From Curtobacterium guangdongense (lineage in GTDB: Bacteria > Actinomycetota > Actinomycetes > Actinomycetales > Microbacteriaceae), in contig NZ_JBMPIT010000001.1 in NCBI RefSeq assembly GCF_049341845.1, forward strand, positions 124,001-188,000: DNA of 64,000 nucleotides. Reading direction: 5' to 3'. The position numbers and the translations under genes were made by a program. Below, piece after piece: positions 1 to 8,476 of this stretch. Below the pieces are notes generated by a model that ran no database searches, was not told the DNA's origin, and saw nothing but the letters and a program-made list of their open reading frames with translations. Position 1 is the first letter of the stretch. The number at the start of each line of letters is the position of its first letter.

Positions 1-1140
1 ACGCTGTGGGAGTGGTTGCAGGAGCTCATCTCGCACGTCAACCCCGTGATGACCCGCGACAAGGCGTACGCCGGCACCATGCTGCAGGGTATCCAGATGC
101 TCCGCAGCGGGGTCACCACCGCGAACGACATGTTCTGCTCGGACCCGATCCCCGGCGAGCCGGCCACCCTCGGTGTCGTCCGGGCGCTCGAGGAACTCGG
201 GCTCCGCGGCGTCGTCTCGTTCGGGTCGGGCGACGTCGACCGCGGATTCGGGCCCGGCCCGATCCTGGAGGAGTTCGACGCGCTCCGCGAGACCGCCGAC
301 GCCAGTCGCTACAGCACCTTCCGGGTCGGCATGTCCTCCATCGGGCGGTACACCGACGCAGCGTGGGAGTCGCACATCGAGTACGCCGTCGCGGGCGGCC
401 ACGGCATCCACGTCCACGTCCACGAGGTCCGCGAGGAGGTCACCGCCGCCCGTCAGCGCACCGGCCGCACCGTCGTCGGGCACGCCGAGGCGACCGGGAT
501 GTTCCAGGTGCCCGTGATCGCCGCGCACAGCGTGTGGATGGACCGCGACGACCGGGAGCGCTACGCCGCGAACGGGGTCGGCGTCGCGCACAACCCCGTC
601 GCGAACGGCATCCTCGCCAGTGGCATCGCCCCCGTCGCGGAACTCCGCGCGCTCGGCGTGCCCGTCGGCATCGGGGTCGACGGCCCGGCCTCGAACGACT
701 CACAGGACTTCCTGCAGGCGATGAAGACGGCAGCGCTCCTCGCCCGCATCCGCGACCTCCAGGCCACCGCGATGAGTGCGCGCGAGGCGTTCGAGATGGC
801 GACCATCGGTGGTGCCGCTGCGCTCCGCATGGATGACTCGATCGGGTCGCTCGAACCCGGGAAGCGTGCGGACGTCGTCGTGTTCGACGGGGAGAGCCCG
901 ACGCTCGCGAACATCCACGACCCCTACCAGGCCGTGGTCTTCGTGGCGGGCAGTCGGGAGATCGAAGACGTGTGGGTGGACGGGACCCTGAGCCTCGAGC
1001 ACGGCGAGGTGACCCGCGTCGACGTGCAGGAGGCCGTCGCACGGGCCCGTCCGCTCGCTCGGCAGCTCGTCGCCGAAGCCGGACTCGAGCGGCTGTCGGT
1101 GCTGAACGGCGGGGCGCTGGACGACACGGAGCGGCCGTAG
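1..1140 (+). CDS. Amidohydrolase family protein (N-terminus cut by window edge)
   Basis: Metal-dependent amidohydrolase of the ATZ/TRZ/SsnA type, which hydrolyses or deaminates C-N bonds of purine-, pyrimidine- or triazine-like compounds; the substrate cannot be read from sequence. The frame is open from base 1, so the N-terminal HxH metal motif lies outside the window. Visible family motifs are HVHVHE, GHAE, the AAHSVW histidine, the AHNP turn and the late DGPASNDSQD stretch carrying the conserved aspartate. The C-terminal GSLEPGKRADVVVFD segment is typical of the composite beta-sandwich domain. It ends just before an 18-bp tandem repeat and a stem-loop. An internal Met at position 16 is not a credible start, because sequence before it still reads as this family. 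Confidence 0.85.
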   Translation, partial: TLWEWLQELISHVNPVMTRDKAYAGTMLQGIQMLRSGVTTANDMFCSDPIPGEPATLGVVRALEELGLRGVVSFGSGDVDRGFGPGPILEEFDALRETADASRYSTFRVGMSSIGRYTDAAWESHIEYAVAGGHGIHVHVHEVREEVTAARQRTGRTVVGHAEATGMFQVPVIAAHSVWMDRDDRERYAANGVGVAHNPVANGILASGIAPVAELRALGVPVGIGVDGPASNDSQDFLQAMKTAALLARIRDLQATAMSAREAFEMATIGGAAALRMDDSIGSLEPGKRADVVVFDGESPTLANIHDPYQAVVFVAGSREIEDVWVDGTLSLEHGEVTRVDVQEAVARARPLARQLVAEAGLERLSVLNGGALDDTERP

Positions 1141-1149
1141 TCGCCGGGC

Positions 1150-1185
1150 GGCCTCGCCCGACAACGCGGCCTCGCCCGACAACGC
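1150..1185. repeat. Two tandem 18-bp copies
   Basis: The unit GGCCTCGCCCGACAACGC occurs twice with no gap directly after the amidohydrolase stop codon. It looks like a simple tandem duplication in the 3' untranslated region. Confidence 0.8.
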
Positions 1186-1187
1186 AG

Positions 1188-1216
1188 CAGGCCCCGGCGG
1201 GATCCGCCGGGGCCTG
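1188..1216. terminator. Stem-loop between amidohydrolase and tRNA-Arg
   Basis: A perfect 13-bp G+C-rich inverted repeat (CAGGCCCCGGCGG and its complement) with a three-base loop. It lies between the 3' end of the amidohydrolase gene and the 3' end of the tRNA gene on the other strand, so it could end both transcripts. No clear U-tract follows on either strand. Confidence 0.65.
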
Positions 1217-1252
1217 TCGCTGTTCGGTGTCGTACCCGTTGCCGGGGCACTG

Positions 1253-1325
1253 TGCGCTCGAAGGGACTCGAACCCCCAACCTTCTGATCCGTAGTCAGAT
1301 GCTCTATCCATTGAGCTACGAGCGC
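1253..1325 (-). tRNA. tRNA-Arg (anticodon ACG)
   Basis: On the minus strand a 73-nt cloverleaf can be drawn. The acceptor stem is GCGCTCG/CGAGCGC with discriminator A. The D arm is TAGCTCAATGGATAGAGCA. The anticodon stem TCTGA/TCAGA carries loop CTACGGA (anticodon ACG), and the T arm contains GGTTCGAGTCC. CCA is not encoded. The gene is complete with no sign of an inserted element next to it. Confidence 0.95.
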
Positions 1326-1419
1326 GTGGCTGCCGAAGCGGCCGTGGAAGACTCTACAACAGGTGCGGGCCGGAGCGCCAATCGAGCAGACCACGGGCCG
1401 GTGTTCGGCGTGTCGCCGA

Positions 1420-2205
1420 TCAGAGCTCCCCGAGCTCCTCGCCGAACACCTCGGCGAGGAAGACCTCGAGGGCCTGCCACGACCGTCGATCGGCCAGTGC
1501 CTGGTACTGCGCGCCGTGGTCGGGCGAGTCGGTGCCGGGCACGGCGAACGCGTGCATCGCCCCCGCGTACGTGACGACCTGCCAGTCGACACCGGGTGCC
1601 GCACGCATCTCGTCCTGCCATGCGGCGACCTTGGCGTCGGGGACCACCGGGTCGGCCGCACCGGTCAGCACCAGGAGCGGGGCGCGGATCGCCCCCGCGT
1701 CGGAGGGCTCGTGCGTCAGCAGGTTGCCGTGGAAGGACACGGCGCCGGCGAGGTCGGCACCCGTGCGGGCGAGCTCGAGCGCGGCGGACCCGCCGAAGCA
1801 GTAGCCCATCACGACGATGCGGGAGTGGTCGACGTCGGGGTCCTCGCGGAGCCGGTCGAGGCCGGCCTGCACCCGGGCACGCATGAGCGGCAGGTCCTGG
1901 TAGTACGACGACGCCACCTGCCCGGCGGTGTCGTCACCCGGTCGGACGTCCGCGCCGTAGACGTCGGCGCCGAAGGCGACGTAGCCGAGCCGCGCGAGCA
2001 TCGTCACGCGTGCCTCGACGTGCTCGTTGACGCCGTGCCAGTCGTGGACGACGAGGACGGCGGGGCGGGGTCCGGACACGGCCGTGTCCTTCGCCAGGAC
2101 CCCGGCGAGCGCCGTGCCCTCGTGTTCGTAGTGGACGGGTTCGACGGTGATGTCGGATCCGGCTGGTTCGGGAACGGTCTGCAGGACGTCGTCGATCGTG
2201 GTCAC
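1420..2205 (-). CDS. Dienelactone hydrolase family protein
   Basis: Cytoplasmic alpha/beta hydrolase of 261 residues. The triad typical of the dienelactone hydrolase family is visible: nucleophilic Cys in GYCFGG, Asp in TGAADPVVP, and His in AGAMHAFAVP near the C-terminus. The N-terminal VVHDWHGVN strand and turn is also characteristic. The family opens lactone rings in aromatic degradation, but many members act on unknown esters. The GTG start at 2205 lies 11 nt after the upstream dehydrogenase stop, so the two are probably co-transcribed. The same frame stays open far upstream, but that part is antisense noise over the next gene. The start is supported only by a close GGAG. Confidence 0.85.
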   Translation of the reverse strand: MTTIDDVLQTVPEPAGSDITVEPVHYEHEGTALAGVLAKDTAVSGPRPAVLVVHDWHGVNEHVEARVTMLARLGYVAFGADVYGADVRPGDDTAGQVASSYYQDLPLMRARVQAGLDRLREDPDVDHSRIVVMGYCFGGSAALELARTGADLAGAVSFHGNLLTHEPSDAGAIRAPLLVLTGAADPVVPDAKVAAWQDEMRAAPGVDWQVVTYAGAMHAFAVPGTDSPDHGAQYQALADRRSWQALEVFLAEVFGEELGEL

Positions 2206-2216
2206 GTCTCCGGACG

Positions 2217-3635
2217 CTACGCCTGGATGTTGTCCCAGCCCTCGGGTCCCTCGGAGCCTGCGGCGTAGTCGTCGAGCGGGACCTTGCCGGCCTTCCACGC
2301 GGTGAGGAACGGCTCGACGACCTTCCAGCCCTGCACGGCACTGTCGCCGCGGACGGACAGGGTGGCATCGCCTTCGAGGACACCGGCGAGCACCTCTCCG
2401 TAGGCGCTCAGGCGTCCGGGGTTGAAGCTGACCTCGAGCGCGGTGTGGTCGATCGTGTACGGGTCGCCCGGTCCGTTGACGTTGAGCTCGAGCTGCATCT
2501 GGTCGGGGGCGATCCAGATGCGGAGCCGGTCGGGGCGCTGCACGCCGGTGAGCCCGTCGGGCACGTGCGGGGAGCCCTTGAACGTGATGACGATCTCCCG
2601 GCGCTGCGCTCCGAGTGCCTTGCCCGACCGGAGCGTGAACGGGACGCCCGCCCACCGCCAGTTCGCGATCTCGAGGGTGATCTGCGCGAGGGTCTCGGTG
2701 CCGATCTCCGGGTCCACCCCGTCCTCGTCGACGTAGGAGGGCAGGGACCGATCCCCGATCGTCCCCGCGGTGTACCGCCCGCGCTTCCCGGCGGTGAGCG
2801 GGTCTCCGCCCCACGGCCGGACGGCGCGGAGCACGAGTTCCTTCTGGGTGCGCAGGTCGTCCGCGTCGATGGACGCCGGTGCTTCCATCGCCACGACGGC
2901 CATCACCTGGAGCAGGTGGCTCTGGATCATGTCGACCAGCGCCCCGGCCTTGTCGTAGTACCGCGCGCGGCCCTCGAGCCCGAGGGTCTCGTCGTAGACG
3001 ATGTCGACCCGGTCGACGTGCACGCTCGACAGCAGCGGTTCGATGATGCGGTTCGCGAACCGCAGGCCGAGGAGGTTGAGCACCGTCGACCGGCCGAGGA
3101 AGTGGTCGACGCGGTGGATGCGTTCCTCGGGCAGGAACGAGTGCAGGACGTCGTTGAGGTGCTCGGCGCTGGCGGCGTCGGTGCCGAACGGCTTCTCCAG
3201 CGCGAGCCTGGTCCCCTCCGGCAGGTCGAGCCCCTTGAGCACCTCGCAGCTCTTCTCGGTGACGGCGGGCGGCAGCGCGAAGTACACGGCCGGGTCGTGC
3301 TGGCACGCCGCGAGCAGCCCCTTCAGGTCGTCGGCGTCCGTGACGTCGGCCTTGCGGTAACTCGACGCGTCGACGACGGCCTGCAGCCGCTCGGGGAGCT
3401 TCGCCGTGCCCTCGGCGCCCTCGTCCTCGTCCTTCGACGCCTGCGCGTTCTCGAACGACTCGTGCACGAGCTGTTTCCAGTCGGCGTCCGAGATGTCCTC
3501 CACGCCGGCACCGATCAGCTGGACGTCCCAGTCGTGCTTGACCTCGAGCAGGGTCGCGAGACCCGGCAGCAGCAGTCGTTTGGACAGGTCGCCGCTCGCT
3601 CCGAGGATGAGCAGGGTGGTCTGGAGGCTCGCCAT
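2217..3635 (-). CDS. zwf: Glucose-6-phosphate dehydrogenase
   Basis: Oxidises glucose 6-phosphate to 6-phosphogluconolactone with NAD(P)+, the first step of the oxidative pentose phosphate pathway. The 472-residue length is near normal. The N-terminal Rossmann motif is LILGASGDLSKRLL. EKPFG and the active-site RVDHFLGRS (usual RIDHYLGKE) are present, followed by the long C-terminal beta+alpha domain. Unlike the main actinobacterial zwf locus, no tal, tkt, opcA or pgl gene is next to it. Instead it sits 11 nt upstream of a dienelactone hydrolase gene, suggesting a secondary paralogue. It is transcribed divergently from an oxidoreductase gene across about 80 bp. Confidence 0.92.
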   Translation of the reverse strand: MASLQTTLLILGASGDLSKRLLLPGLATLLEVKHDWDVQLIGAGVEDISDADWKQLVHESFENAQASKDEDEGAEGTAKLPERLQAVVDASSYRKADVTDADDLKGLLAACQHDPAVYFALPPAVTEKSCEVLKGLDLPEGTRLALEKPFGTDAASAEHLNDVLHSFLPEERIHRVDHFLGRSTVLNLLGLRFANRIIEPLLSSVHVDRVDIVYDETLGLEGRARYYDKAGALVDMIQSHLLQVMAVVAMEAPASIDADDLRTQKELVLRAVRPWGGDPLTAGKRGRYTAGTIGDRSLPSYVDEDGVDPEIGTETLAQITLEIANWRWAGVPFTLRSGKALGAQRREIVITFKGSPHVPDGLTGVQRPDRLRIWIAPDQMQLELNVNGPGDPYTIDHTALEVSFNPGRLSAYGEVLAGVLEGDATLSVRGDSAVQGWKVVEPFLTAWKAGKVPLDDYAAGSEGPEGWDNIQA

Positions 3636-3714
3636 GCCTCAGAACGTACCCACCGGTTCCGGCGCATGGTCGGCTCGCTCCAATACGGTGGAGGGAACGG
3701 CGCGAAGGAGCACC

Positions 3715-4872
3715 ATGACGAACGAGGACACCGGACGACGACTGCGAGTGGTCGTCGTCGGCACCGGGATGATCGCGGCGGTGCACGTCCGTGCCGCCAG
3801 GGCGGCCGGAGCGGACGTGCTCGGGGTCCTGGGCAGGAACGCGGAGCGCTCGGCGCAGGTGGCCGCGCAGCTGGACCTGCCGAAGGGGTACGGCTCCCTC
3901 GACGAGGTCATCGCGGACCGCCCGGACGTCGTCCACGTGTGCACCCCGAACGACCAGCACCACCCCCAAGCGCTCGCGGTGATCCGCGCCGGCATCAACG
4001 TGGTGTGCGAGAAGCCGCTCGCGGTGTCGAGCGAGCAGGCGACGGAACTCGAGCGCGCAGCAGCCGAGGCCGGCGTCGTGGCGACGGTCCCGTTCGTCTA
4101 CCGCTTCCACCCGATGGTGCGCGAGATCAGGGCGAAGATCGCCGACGGCGATCTCGGCCGCGTGCTCGCCGTCCACGGCCACTACCTGCAGGACTGGATG
4201 CTCGACGAGGACTCCTCGTCGTGGCGGGTCGACGCGGGCGCCGGCGGGCTGTCGCGGGCGTTCGCGGACATCGGCTCGCACTGGTGCGACCTGGTCGAGT
4301 TCGTCACCGGCGAGCGCTTCGAGTCGGTGAGCGCCGTGACCGACATCGTCTACCCGACCCGACCGGCCGCGTCGGGTCCGTCCTTCTCGGGTTCCCCGGA
4401 CCCGGATCCCCTCGCCGACGCCTCCACGCGCGCCGAGGTCACCACCGAGGACACCGCCGTCGCGACCTTCCGGACGGGCTCCGGCCGCATCGGCAACGTT
4501 GTGATCTCGCAGGTCGCAGCCGGGCGGAAGAACCGGCTGTGGTTCGAGGTGGACGGGACCCGCGGCAGCGCGGCGTTCGACCAGGAGCAACCGGAGTCGG
4601 CGTGGTTCGGCAACGAGACCGGGGCGCAGATCCTGGTCAGGGACCCGGCGCAGGGGTCGCCGGACCAACGACGACTGGCGATCGTCCCGTCCGGGCACCC
4701 GCAGGGCTACCTCGACGCCTTCTCGGCCTTCGTCGCGGACACGTACACCGCGGTGCGCACCGGCGAAGCCCCCGACGGCCTGCCGACGTTCGCCGACGGG
4801 GCACGGTCCGCCCGCATCATCGACGCGGTCGTCGCCAGCGCCGGCGACGACGCGTGGAAGGAGATCGCATGA
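3715..4872 (+). CDS. Gfo/Idh/MocA family oxidoreductase
   Basis: NAD(P)-dependent sugar or inositol dehydrogenase of 385 residues. The N-terminal Rossmann fold shows VVVVGTGMIAAVH, followed by VCTPNDQHHPQA and the catalytic-lysine motif CEKPLA. The C-terminal half is the family alpha/beta domain. ATG 3715 was chosen because AAGGAG lies five bases upstream; open sequence further upstream is antisense to zwf. Its stop overlaps the start of the next gene (ATGA), so the two are translationally coupled. The pair probably oxidises and then isomerises a cyclic polyol or sugar; the exact substrate is unknown. A similar pair is found at 19.5-21.7 kb. Confidence 0.9.
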   Translation: MTNEDTGRRLRVVVVGTGMIAAVHVRAARAAGADVLGVLGRNAERSAQVAAQLDLPKGYGSLDEVIADRPDVVHVCTPNDQHHPQALAVIRAGINVVCEKPLAVSSEQATELERAAAEAGVVATVPFVYRFHPMVREIRAKIADGDLGRVLAVHGHYLQDWMLDEDSSSWRVDAGAGGLSRAFADIGSHWCDLVEFVTGERFESVSAVTDIVYPTRPAASGPSFSGSPDPDPLADASTRAEVTTEDTAVATFRTGSGRIGNVVISQVAAGRKNRLWFEVDGTRGSAAFDQEQPESAWFGNETGAQILVRDPAQGSPDQRRLAIVPSGHPQGYLDAFSAFVADTYTAVRTGEAPDGLPTFADGARSARIIDAVVASAGDDAWKEIA

Positions 4873-5795
4873 AGCTCGGGATGCTCACCGCATGTCTGCC
4901 CGGCTGGTCGCTCGACCGCATCGCGGAGTTCGCCGCGGAGCAGGGCTACGAACGGCTGGAGGTCGGCGTCTGGCCGGGTACCGGCGGCCGGGACTTCGAG
5001 GCGGCGCACCTGCCGGTCGCGACCTTCACCGAGTCGGACGCACAGGCGACCAGGCAGCTGCTCGACCGCACCGGGCTGGAGATCAGCGCGTTCGCGTACT
5101 ACGAGAACAACCTCCACCAGGACCCGGGCCGTCGCGCCGAGATCCGCTCGCACCTGTTCCACGCCGTCGACGCAGCGGCGATGCTCGGGGTGCCGTACGT
5201 CGGGACGTTCATCGGGCGGGACAACACGCTGTCCGTCCGCGAGAACATGCGACTCGGCGACCGGGTGCTCCCCGAACTCGTCGACTACGCCGGTGAGCGC
5301 GGCGTGCGCCTGATCATCGAGAACTGCGTCATGGAGGGCTGGCACCCCGACGGCTCCCCGGGCAACCTGGCGTACTCGCCGGAGCTCTGGGAGTGGGTCA
5401 CGGGTCTCGGCTTCGGCCTGAACTGGGACCCCTCGCACCTGACCTGGATCGGCATTGACCCCGTCGAGACGATCCTGCCGTTCGCCGAGCACATCGTGCA
5501 CGCGCAGGCGAAGGACGTCGAGCTCTTCCCCGCGAAGCGGAACGAGTACGGCTTCTTCGGCAAGGTCGACAAGGGCGACGACCCCTGGGACATGGGCTGG
5601 TGGCGCTTCCGGGTGCCCGGCCGTGGTCAGGTCGACTGGCCGCACGTGGTCGACCGACTGTACGAGGCGGGGTTCGACGGCACGCTGAGCGTCGAGCACG
5701 AGGACCCGCTGTGGGGCGGCACCGACGACCGGGTGCTGGAGGGCCTCCGGATCGCGCACCGCACGCTCCGGCCCCTGATCGCCGAGGAGCGCTGA
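4869..5795 (+). CDS. Sugar phosphate isomerase/epimerase (TIM barrel)
   Basis: AP-endonuclease-2-type TIM-barrel protein of 308 residues, the family of xylose isomerase-like, IolE-like and IolI-like enzymes. Visible barrel landmarks are the N-terminal MKLGMLTACLP strand, the metal-ligand IIENC strand, NWDPSHL, HAQAKDVE and the late SVEHEDP. Together these supply the usual Glu/Asp/His metal ligands. It starts within the stop codon of the preceding dehydrogenase gene. Partnering with a Gfo/Idh/MocA enzyme is the usual layout of inositol or keto-sugar catabolic modules. The gap after the gene carries no obvious strong terminator. Confidence 0.9.
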   Translation: MKLGMLTACLPGWSLDRIAEFAAEQGYERLEVGVWPGTGGRDFEAAHLPVATFTESDAQATRQLLDRTGLEISAFAYYENNLHQDPGRRAEIRSHLFHAVDAAAMLGVPYVGTFIGRDNTLSVRENMRLGDRVLPELVDYAGERGVRLIIENCVMEGWHPDGSPGNLAYSPELWEWVTGLGFGLNWDPSHLTWIGIDPVETILPFAEHIVHAQAKDVELFPAKRNEYGFFGKVDKGDDPWDMGWWRFRVPGRGQVDWPHVVDRLYEAGFDGTLSVEHEDPLWGGTDDRVLEGLRIAHRTLRPLIAEER

Positions 5796-5887
5796 CCACA
5801 CCACAGGTGTTGCCTTTGTGAACTTCATGTGACGAGTTGCGCCGAGGGGTGGCGCACCCGCTGTACGTCCTCATAGGTTCATCGCCG

Positions 5888-8227
5888 ATGAACACTTCCC
5901 ACCTTCCCGAAACCCGGAGCACCCGGCGGAGGCGGGGCGTCGTCACCGGCGCTGCCCTCGCGACCGCCGGTGTCCTCGTCGCCCTCTCCGTCCCGTCCGC
6001 AGCGGTCGCCGCTGACGAGGTCGCGTCGTCGATCGACATCTACGACGTCAACGACTTCCACGGTCGCATCGAGTCCGGCAGCGGCATCGCCGGCGCCGCG
6101 GTCCTCGCCGGCGCCGTCGAGCAGCTGCGCACCGCGAACCCGGCGTCGGCCTTCGTCAGCGCCGGTGACAACGTCGGCGCATCGACCTTCACGTCGTTCG
6201 TGCAGGACGACCAGCCCACCATCGACGCCCTCAACGCGATCGGCCTGAGCGTCAGCGCGATCGGCAACCACGAGCTGGACAAGGGGCAGGACGACCTGCG
6301 CGACCGGATCATCGGCCCCGACGACGCCCGGAACGCGAAGTACGACCACGTCTCGGCGAACCTGGTGAACAAGTCGGACGGCAAGCCCGCGTTCGACCCG
6401 TACGAGATCGAGGAGATCGGCGGCGTCCGCGTCGGGTTCATCGGGGCGACCACGGAGCTCATCCCCGAGCTCGTCTCCCCCGCCGGCATCGAGGGCCTCG
6501 AAATGGCCGACATCGTGGACTCGGTGAACAAGTACGCCGATCAGCTCACCGACGGCGACGAGTCGAACGACGAGGCCGACGCCCTCGTCCTGCTCGTGCA
6601 CGAGGGCGCGGCCGACGCGACCCTCGCGAGCGCGACCGGTGACAACGACTTCGGCCACATCGCGAAGGACGTCACCGCGAAGGTGTCCGTGATCTTCTCC
6701 GGCCACACGCACCAGCTCTACAACCACGCGATCGTCCCGACCGACGGCACGACCGCACGTCCGGTGCTCCAGACCGGCTCGTACGGCGGGTACCTCGGGC
6801 ACGCGAAGCTCACGATCGACCCCGCGACCAAGAAGGTCACGGCCGCCACCGCGGACAACATCTCCCTGACCACGGGCGCCTACCCCGCGGACCCGGAGAT
6901 CACGAAGCTCGTGAGCGACGCGAAGGCCGTCGCCGACGTCAAGGGCAAGGTGGTCCTCGGCACGATCGACCAGGACATGCTTCGCGCGAAGCAGACCGAC
7001 GGCTCGGAGAACCGTGGTGGCGAGTCCACGCTCGGCAACTTCATCGCCGAGGTCCAGCACGAGCAGACCAAGCGCAACGGCTCCCAGATCGCCTTCATGA
7101 ACCCGGGCGGCCTCCGCACCGACATGACGTACAAGGCCTCGGGGAACGGCGAGCAGGACGGCGAGGTCACCTACCAGGAGGCCGCAGGCGTCCAGCCGTT
7201 CGCGAACACCCTGGTCGTCCTCGACCTGACCGGCGACCAGATCCGTCGCGCGCTCGAGCAGCAGTGGCAACCGGCCGGCTCGAGCCGTCCGTTCCTCAAG
7301 CTCGGCACCTCGAAGGGCTTCACCTACACCTACGACCCGACCGCAGCGTCCGGTTCGCGGATCACGGAGATGAGCCTCGACGGCACGCCGATCGACGCCG
7401 GAACGACGTACAAGGTGACGGTCAACTCGTTCCTCGCCTCGGGTGGCGACAACTTCGGTGCGTTCAACGAGGCATCGGCGAAGGCCGACAGCGGCACCGT
7501 CGACCTGCAGGCCCAGGTGGACTACTTCACCGCCACGCCGGCCGTCGTCGTGAACGACGACCAGGGCGCCGTCGGCGTCACGGTCACCCCCACCCCGGAG
7601 GGCGGCTTCCAGCCTGGTGACGAGGTCACCGTCGGGCTGTCGTCGCTGACCTTCAGCAACGCGGGCGACCAGTCCGGCACCGTCTCGGTCAGCGCCGGCG
7701 GCCAGGAGCTCGCGAGCTCCGCCATCGACACGACGATCGTCGACACCACGGACGAGCAAGGTCGGGCAACACTGACCTTCCAGGTCCCCGGTGGGACCAC
7801 GGCCTCCCCGGCTGCCGCTCGTGCACTCGGCACGGTCACCCTCGCCGCGGCGGTCACCCCGGCCGCCACGACCGAGGAGCCCCTCGTGATCACGCTGCCG
7901 AACGGCCAGCAGATCACCCTCGCGGCAACGACCATCCCGGTCGCCGCGGTCACCGACCCGACGGACCCGACCGACCCGACGGACCCGGGCACCCCGGGTA
8001 CCGGTGGCGGCGCGGGGGACGGTGCCGGCAGCGGCACGGGAACCGGCACCGACGTCGCCGGCGGCACGCCCGGTGCGACCTCCGGCTCCGGCGCCCTCGC
8101 CTACACGGGTGCCGAGCTGGCGGCCCCGGCCGTCATCGCCGGCCTGCTGCTCCTGGCGGGCCTCACAGCGATGGTGATCGCCCGGCGGAAGCGCGCACAG
8201 GCGCAGGCGAGCGTACAGGCGGACTGA
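5888..8227 (+). CDS. Secreted, wall-anchored bifunctional UDP-sugar hydrolase/5'-nucleotidase
   Basis: Extracellular metallophosphatase of 779 residues that dephosphorylates nucleotides to salvage nucleosides and phosphate. Order of parts: Arg-rich signal peptide cleaved near AVAADE; calcineurin-type domain with DVNDFHGR, SAGDNVG, GNHELDKG and FSGHTHQ; C-terminal 5'-nucleotidase domain with MNPGGLRTD and the GGDNFGAF substrate loop; a Pro/Thr-rich spacer of TDP repeats and Gly-rich linker; then the sorting signal LAYTG, a hydrophobic helix and an RRKR tail. LAYTG suggests a class E sortase. ATG 5888 was preferred over the Met 17 codons earlier because it gives a clean signal peptide. It is monocistronic, closed by two stem-loops. 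Confidence 0.92.
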   Translation: MNTSHLPETRSTRRRRGVVTGAALATAGVLVALSVPSAAVAADEVASSIDIYDVNDFHGRIESGSGIAGAAVLAGAVEQLRTANPASAFVSAGDNVGASTFTSFVQDDQPTIDALNAIGLSVSAIGNHELDKGQDDLRDRIIGPDDARNAKYDHVSANLVNKSDGKPAFDPYEIEEIGGVRVGFIGATTELIPELVSPAGIEGLEMADIVDSVNKYADQLTDGDESNDEADALVLLVHEGAADATLASATGDNDFGHIAKDVTAKVSVIFSGHTHQLYNHAIVPTDGTTARPVLQTGSYGGYLGHAKLTIDPATKKVTAATADNISLTTGAYPADPEITKLVSDAKAVADVKGKVVLGTIDQDMLRAKQTDGSENRGGESTLGNFIAEVQHEQTKRNGSQIAFMNPGGLRTDMTYKASGNGEQDGEVTYQEAAGVQPFANTLVVLDLTGDQIRRALEQQWQPAGSSRPFLKLGTSKGFTYTYDPTAASGSRITEMSLDGTPIDAGTTYKVTVNSFLASGGDNFGAFNEASAKADSGTVDLQAQVDYFTATPAVVVNDDQGAVGVTVTPTPEGGFQPGDEVTVGLSSLTFSNAGDQSGTVSVSAGGQELASSAIDTTIVDTTDEQGRATLTFQVPGGTTASPAAARALGTVTLAAAVTPAATTEEPLVITLPNGQQITLAATTIPVAAVTDPTDPTDPTDPGTPGTGGGAGDGAGSGTGTGTDVAGGTPGATSGSGALAYTGAELAAPAVIAGLLLLAGLTAMVIARRKRAQAQASVQAD

Positions 8228-8247
8228 CACCGAGCCTCCAGTCCGCC
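8218..8247. repeat. Stem-loop carrying the CCTCCAGTCC repeat (family R2)
   Basis: A perfect 9-bp stem (GGCGGACTG with CAGTCCGCC) overlaps the nucleotidase stop codon. Its right side, CACCGAGCCTCCAGTCCG, is identical over 18 bases to part of the element at 25755-25802 and resembles the one at 19457-19510. Confidence 0.7.
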
Positions 8248-8248
8248 G

Positions 8249-8282
8249 AACGGGTCGTCTCATCCAGGTGAGACGGCCCGTT
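8249..8282 (+). terminator. Intrinsic terminator after the nucleotidase gene
   Basis: Fourteen-base arms AACGGGTCGTCTCA and TGAGACGGCCCGTT pair with one T-G wobble around a six-base loop, followed by TTCCCC. It is placed 20 bases after the stop codon. Confidence 0.8.
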
Positions 8283-8421
8283 CCCCGTGTCCCCGATCAG
8301 CAGATCACTGTGCATCCGCAGAACGGCGCGGTACTCTCTGCCTTGTCGCACAGCGACGCGCCGCGCTGGGTCGCCTCTCATCCCGGACGGTGGTTCCGCC
8401 CGGCGAGACCCCGTGGCGCGG

Positions 8422-8456
8422 GTGTCCTCCGTCTCCAGGGAAACGACGGAGGGCAC
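8422..8456 (-). terminator. Terminator of the efeUOB operon
   Basis: A stem of about 12 bp (GTGTCCTCCGTC with GACGGAGGGCAC, one wobble pair) around an 11-base loop, lying about 20 bases beyond the efeB stop codon in the direction of transcription. Confidence 0.7.
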
Positions 8457-8476
8457 CCACTCACCACACGGTGCCG

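Noticed and set aside
1253..1325. tRNA-Arg as the integration site of the island
   Set aside because: The island begins about 25 kb away, and no integrase or repeated tRNA end lies near this tRNA.
1420..4698. 1092-codon minus-strand frame extending the dienelactone hydrolase upstream
   Set aside because: Only the last 261 codons show family motifs. The rest is antisense or out of frame to zwf and the oxidoreductase gene.
5800..5887. PHO box upstream of the 5'-nucleotidase
   Set aside because: Only one GTTCACA-like half is visible on the minus strand; direct repeats required for PhoP binding are not evident.
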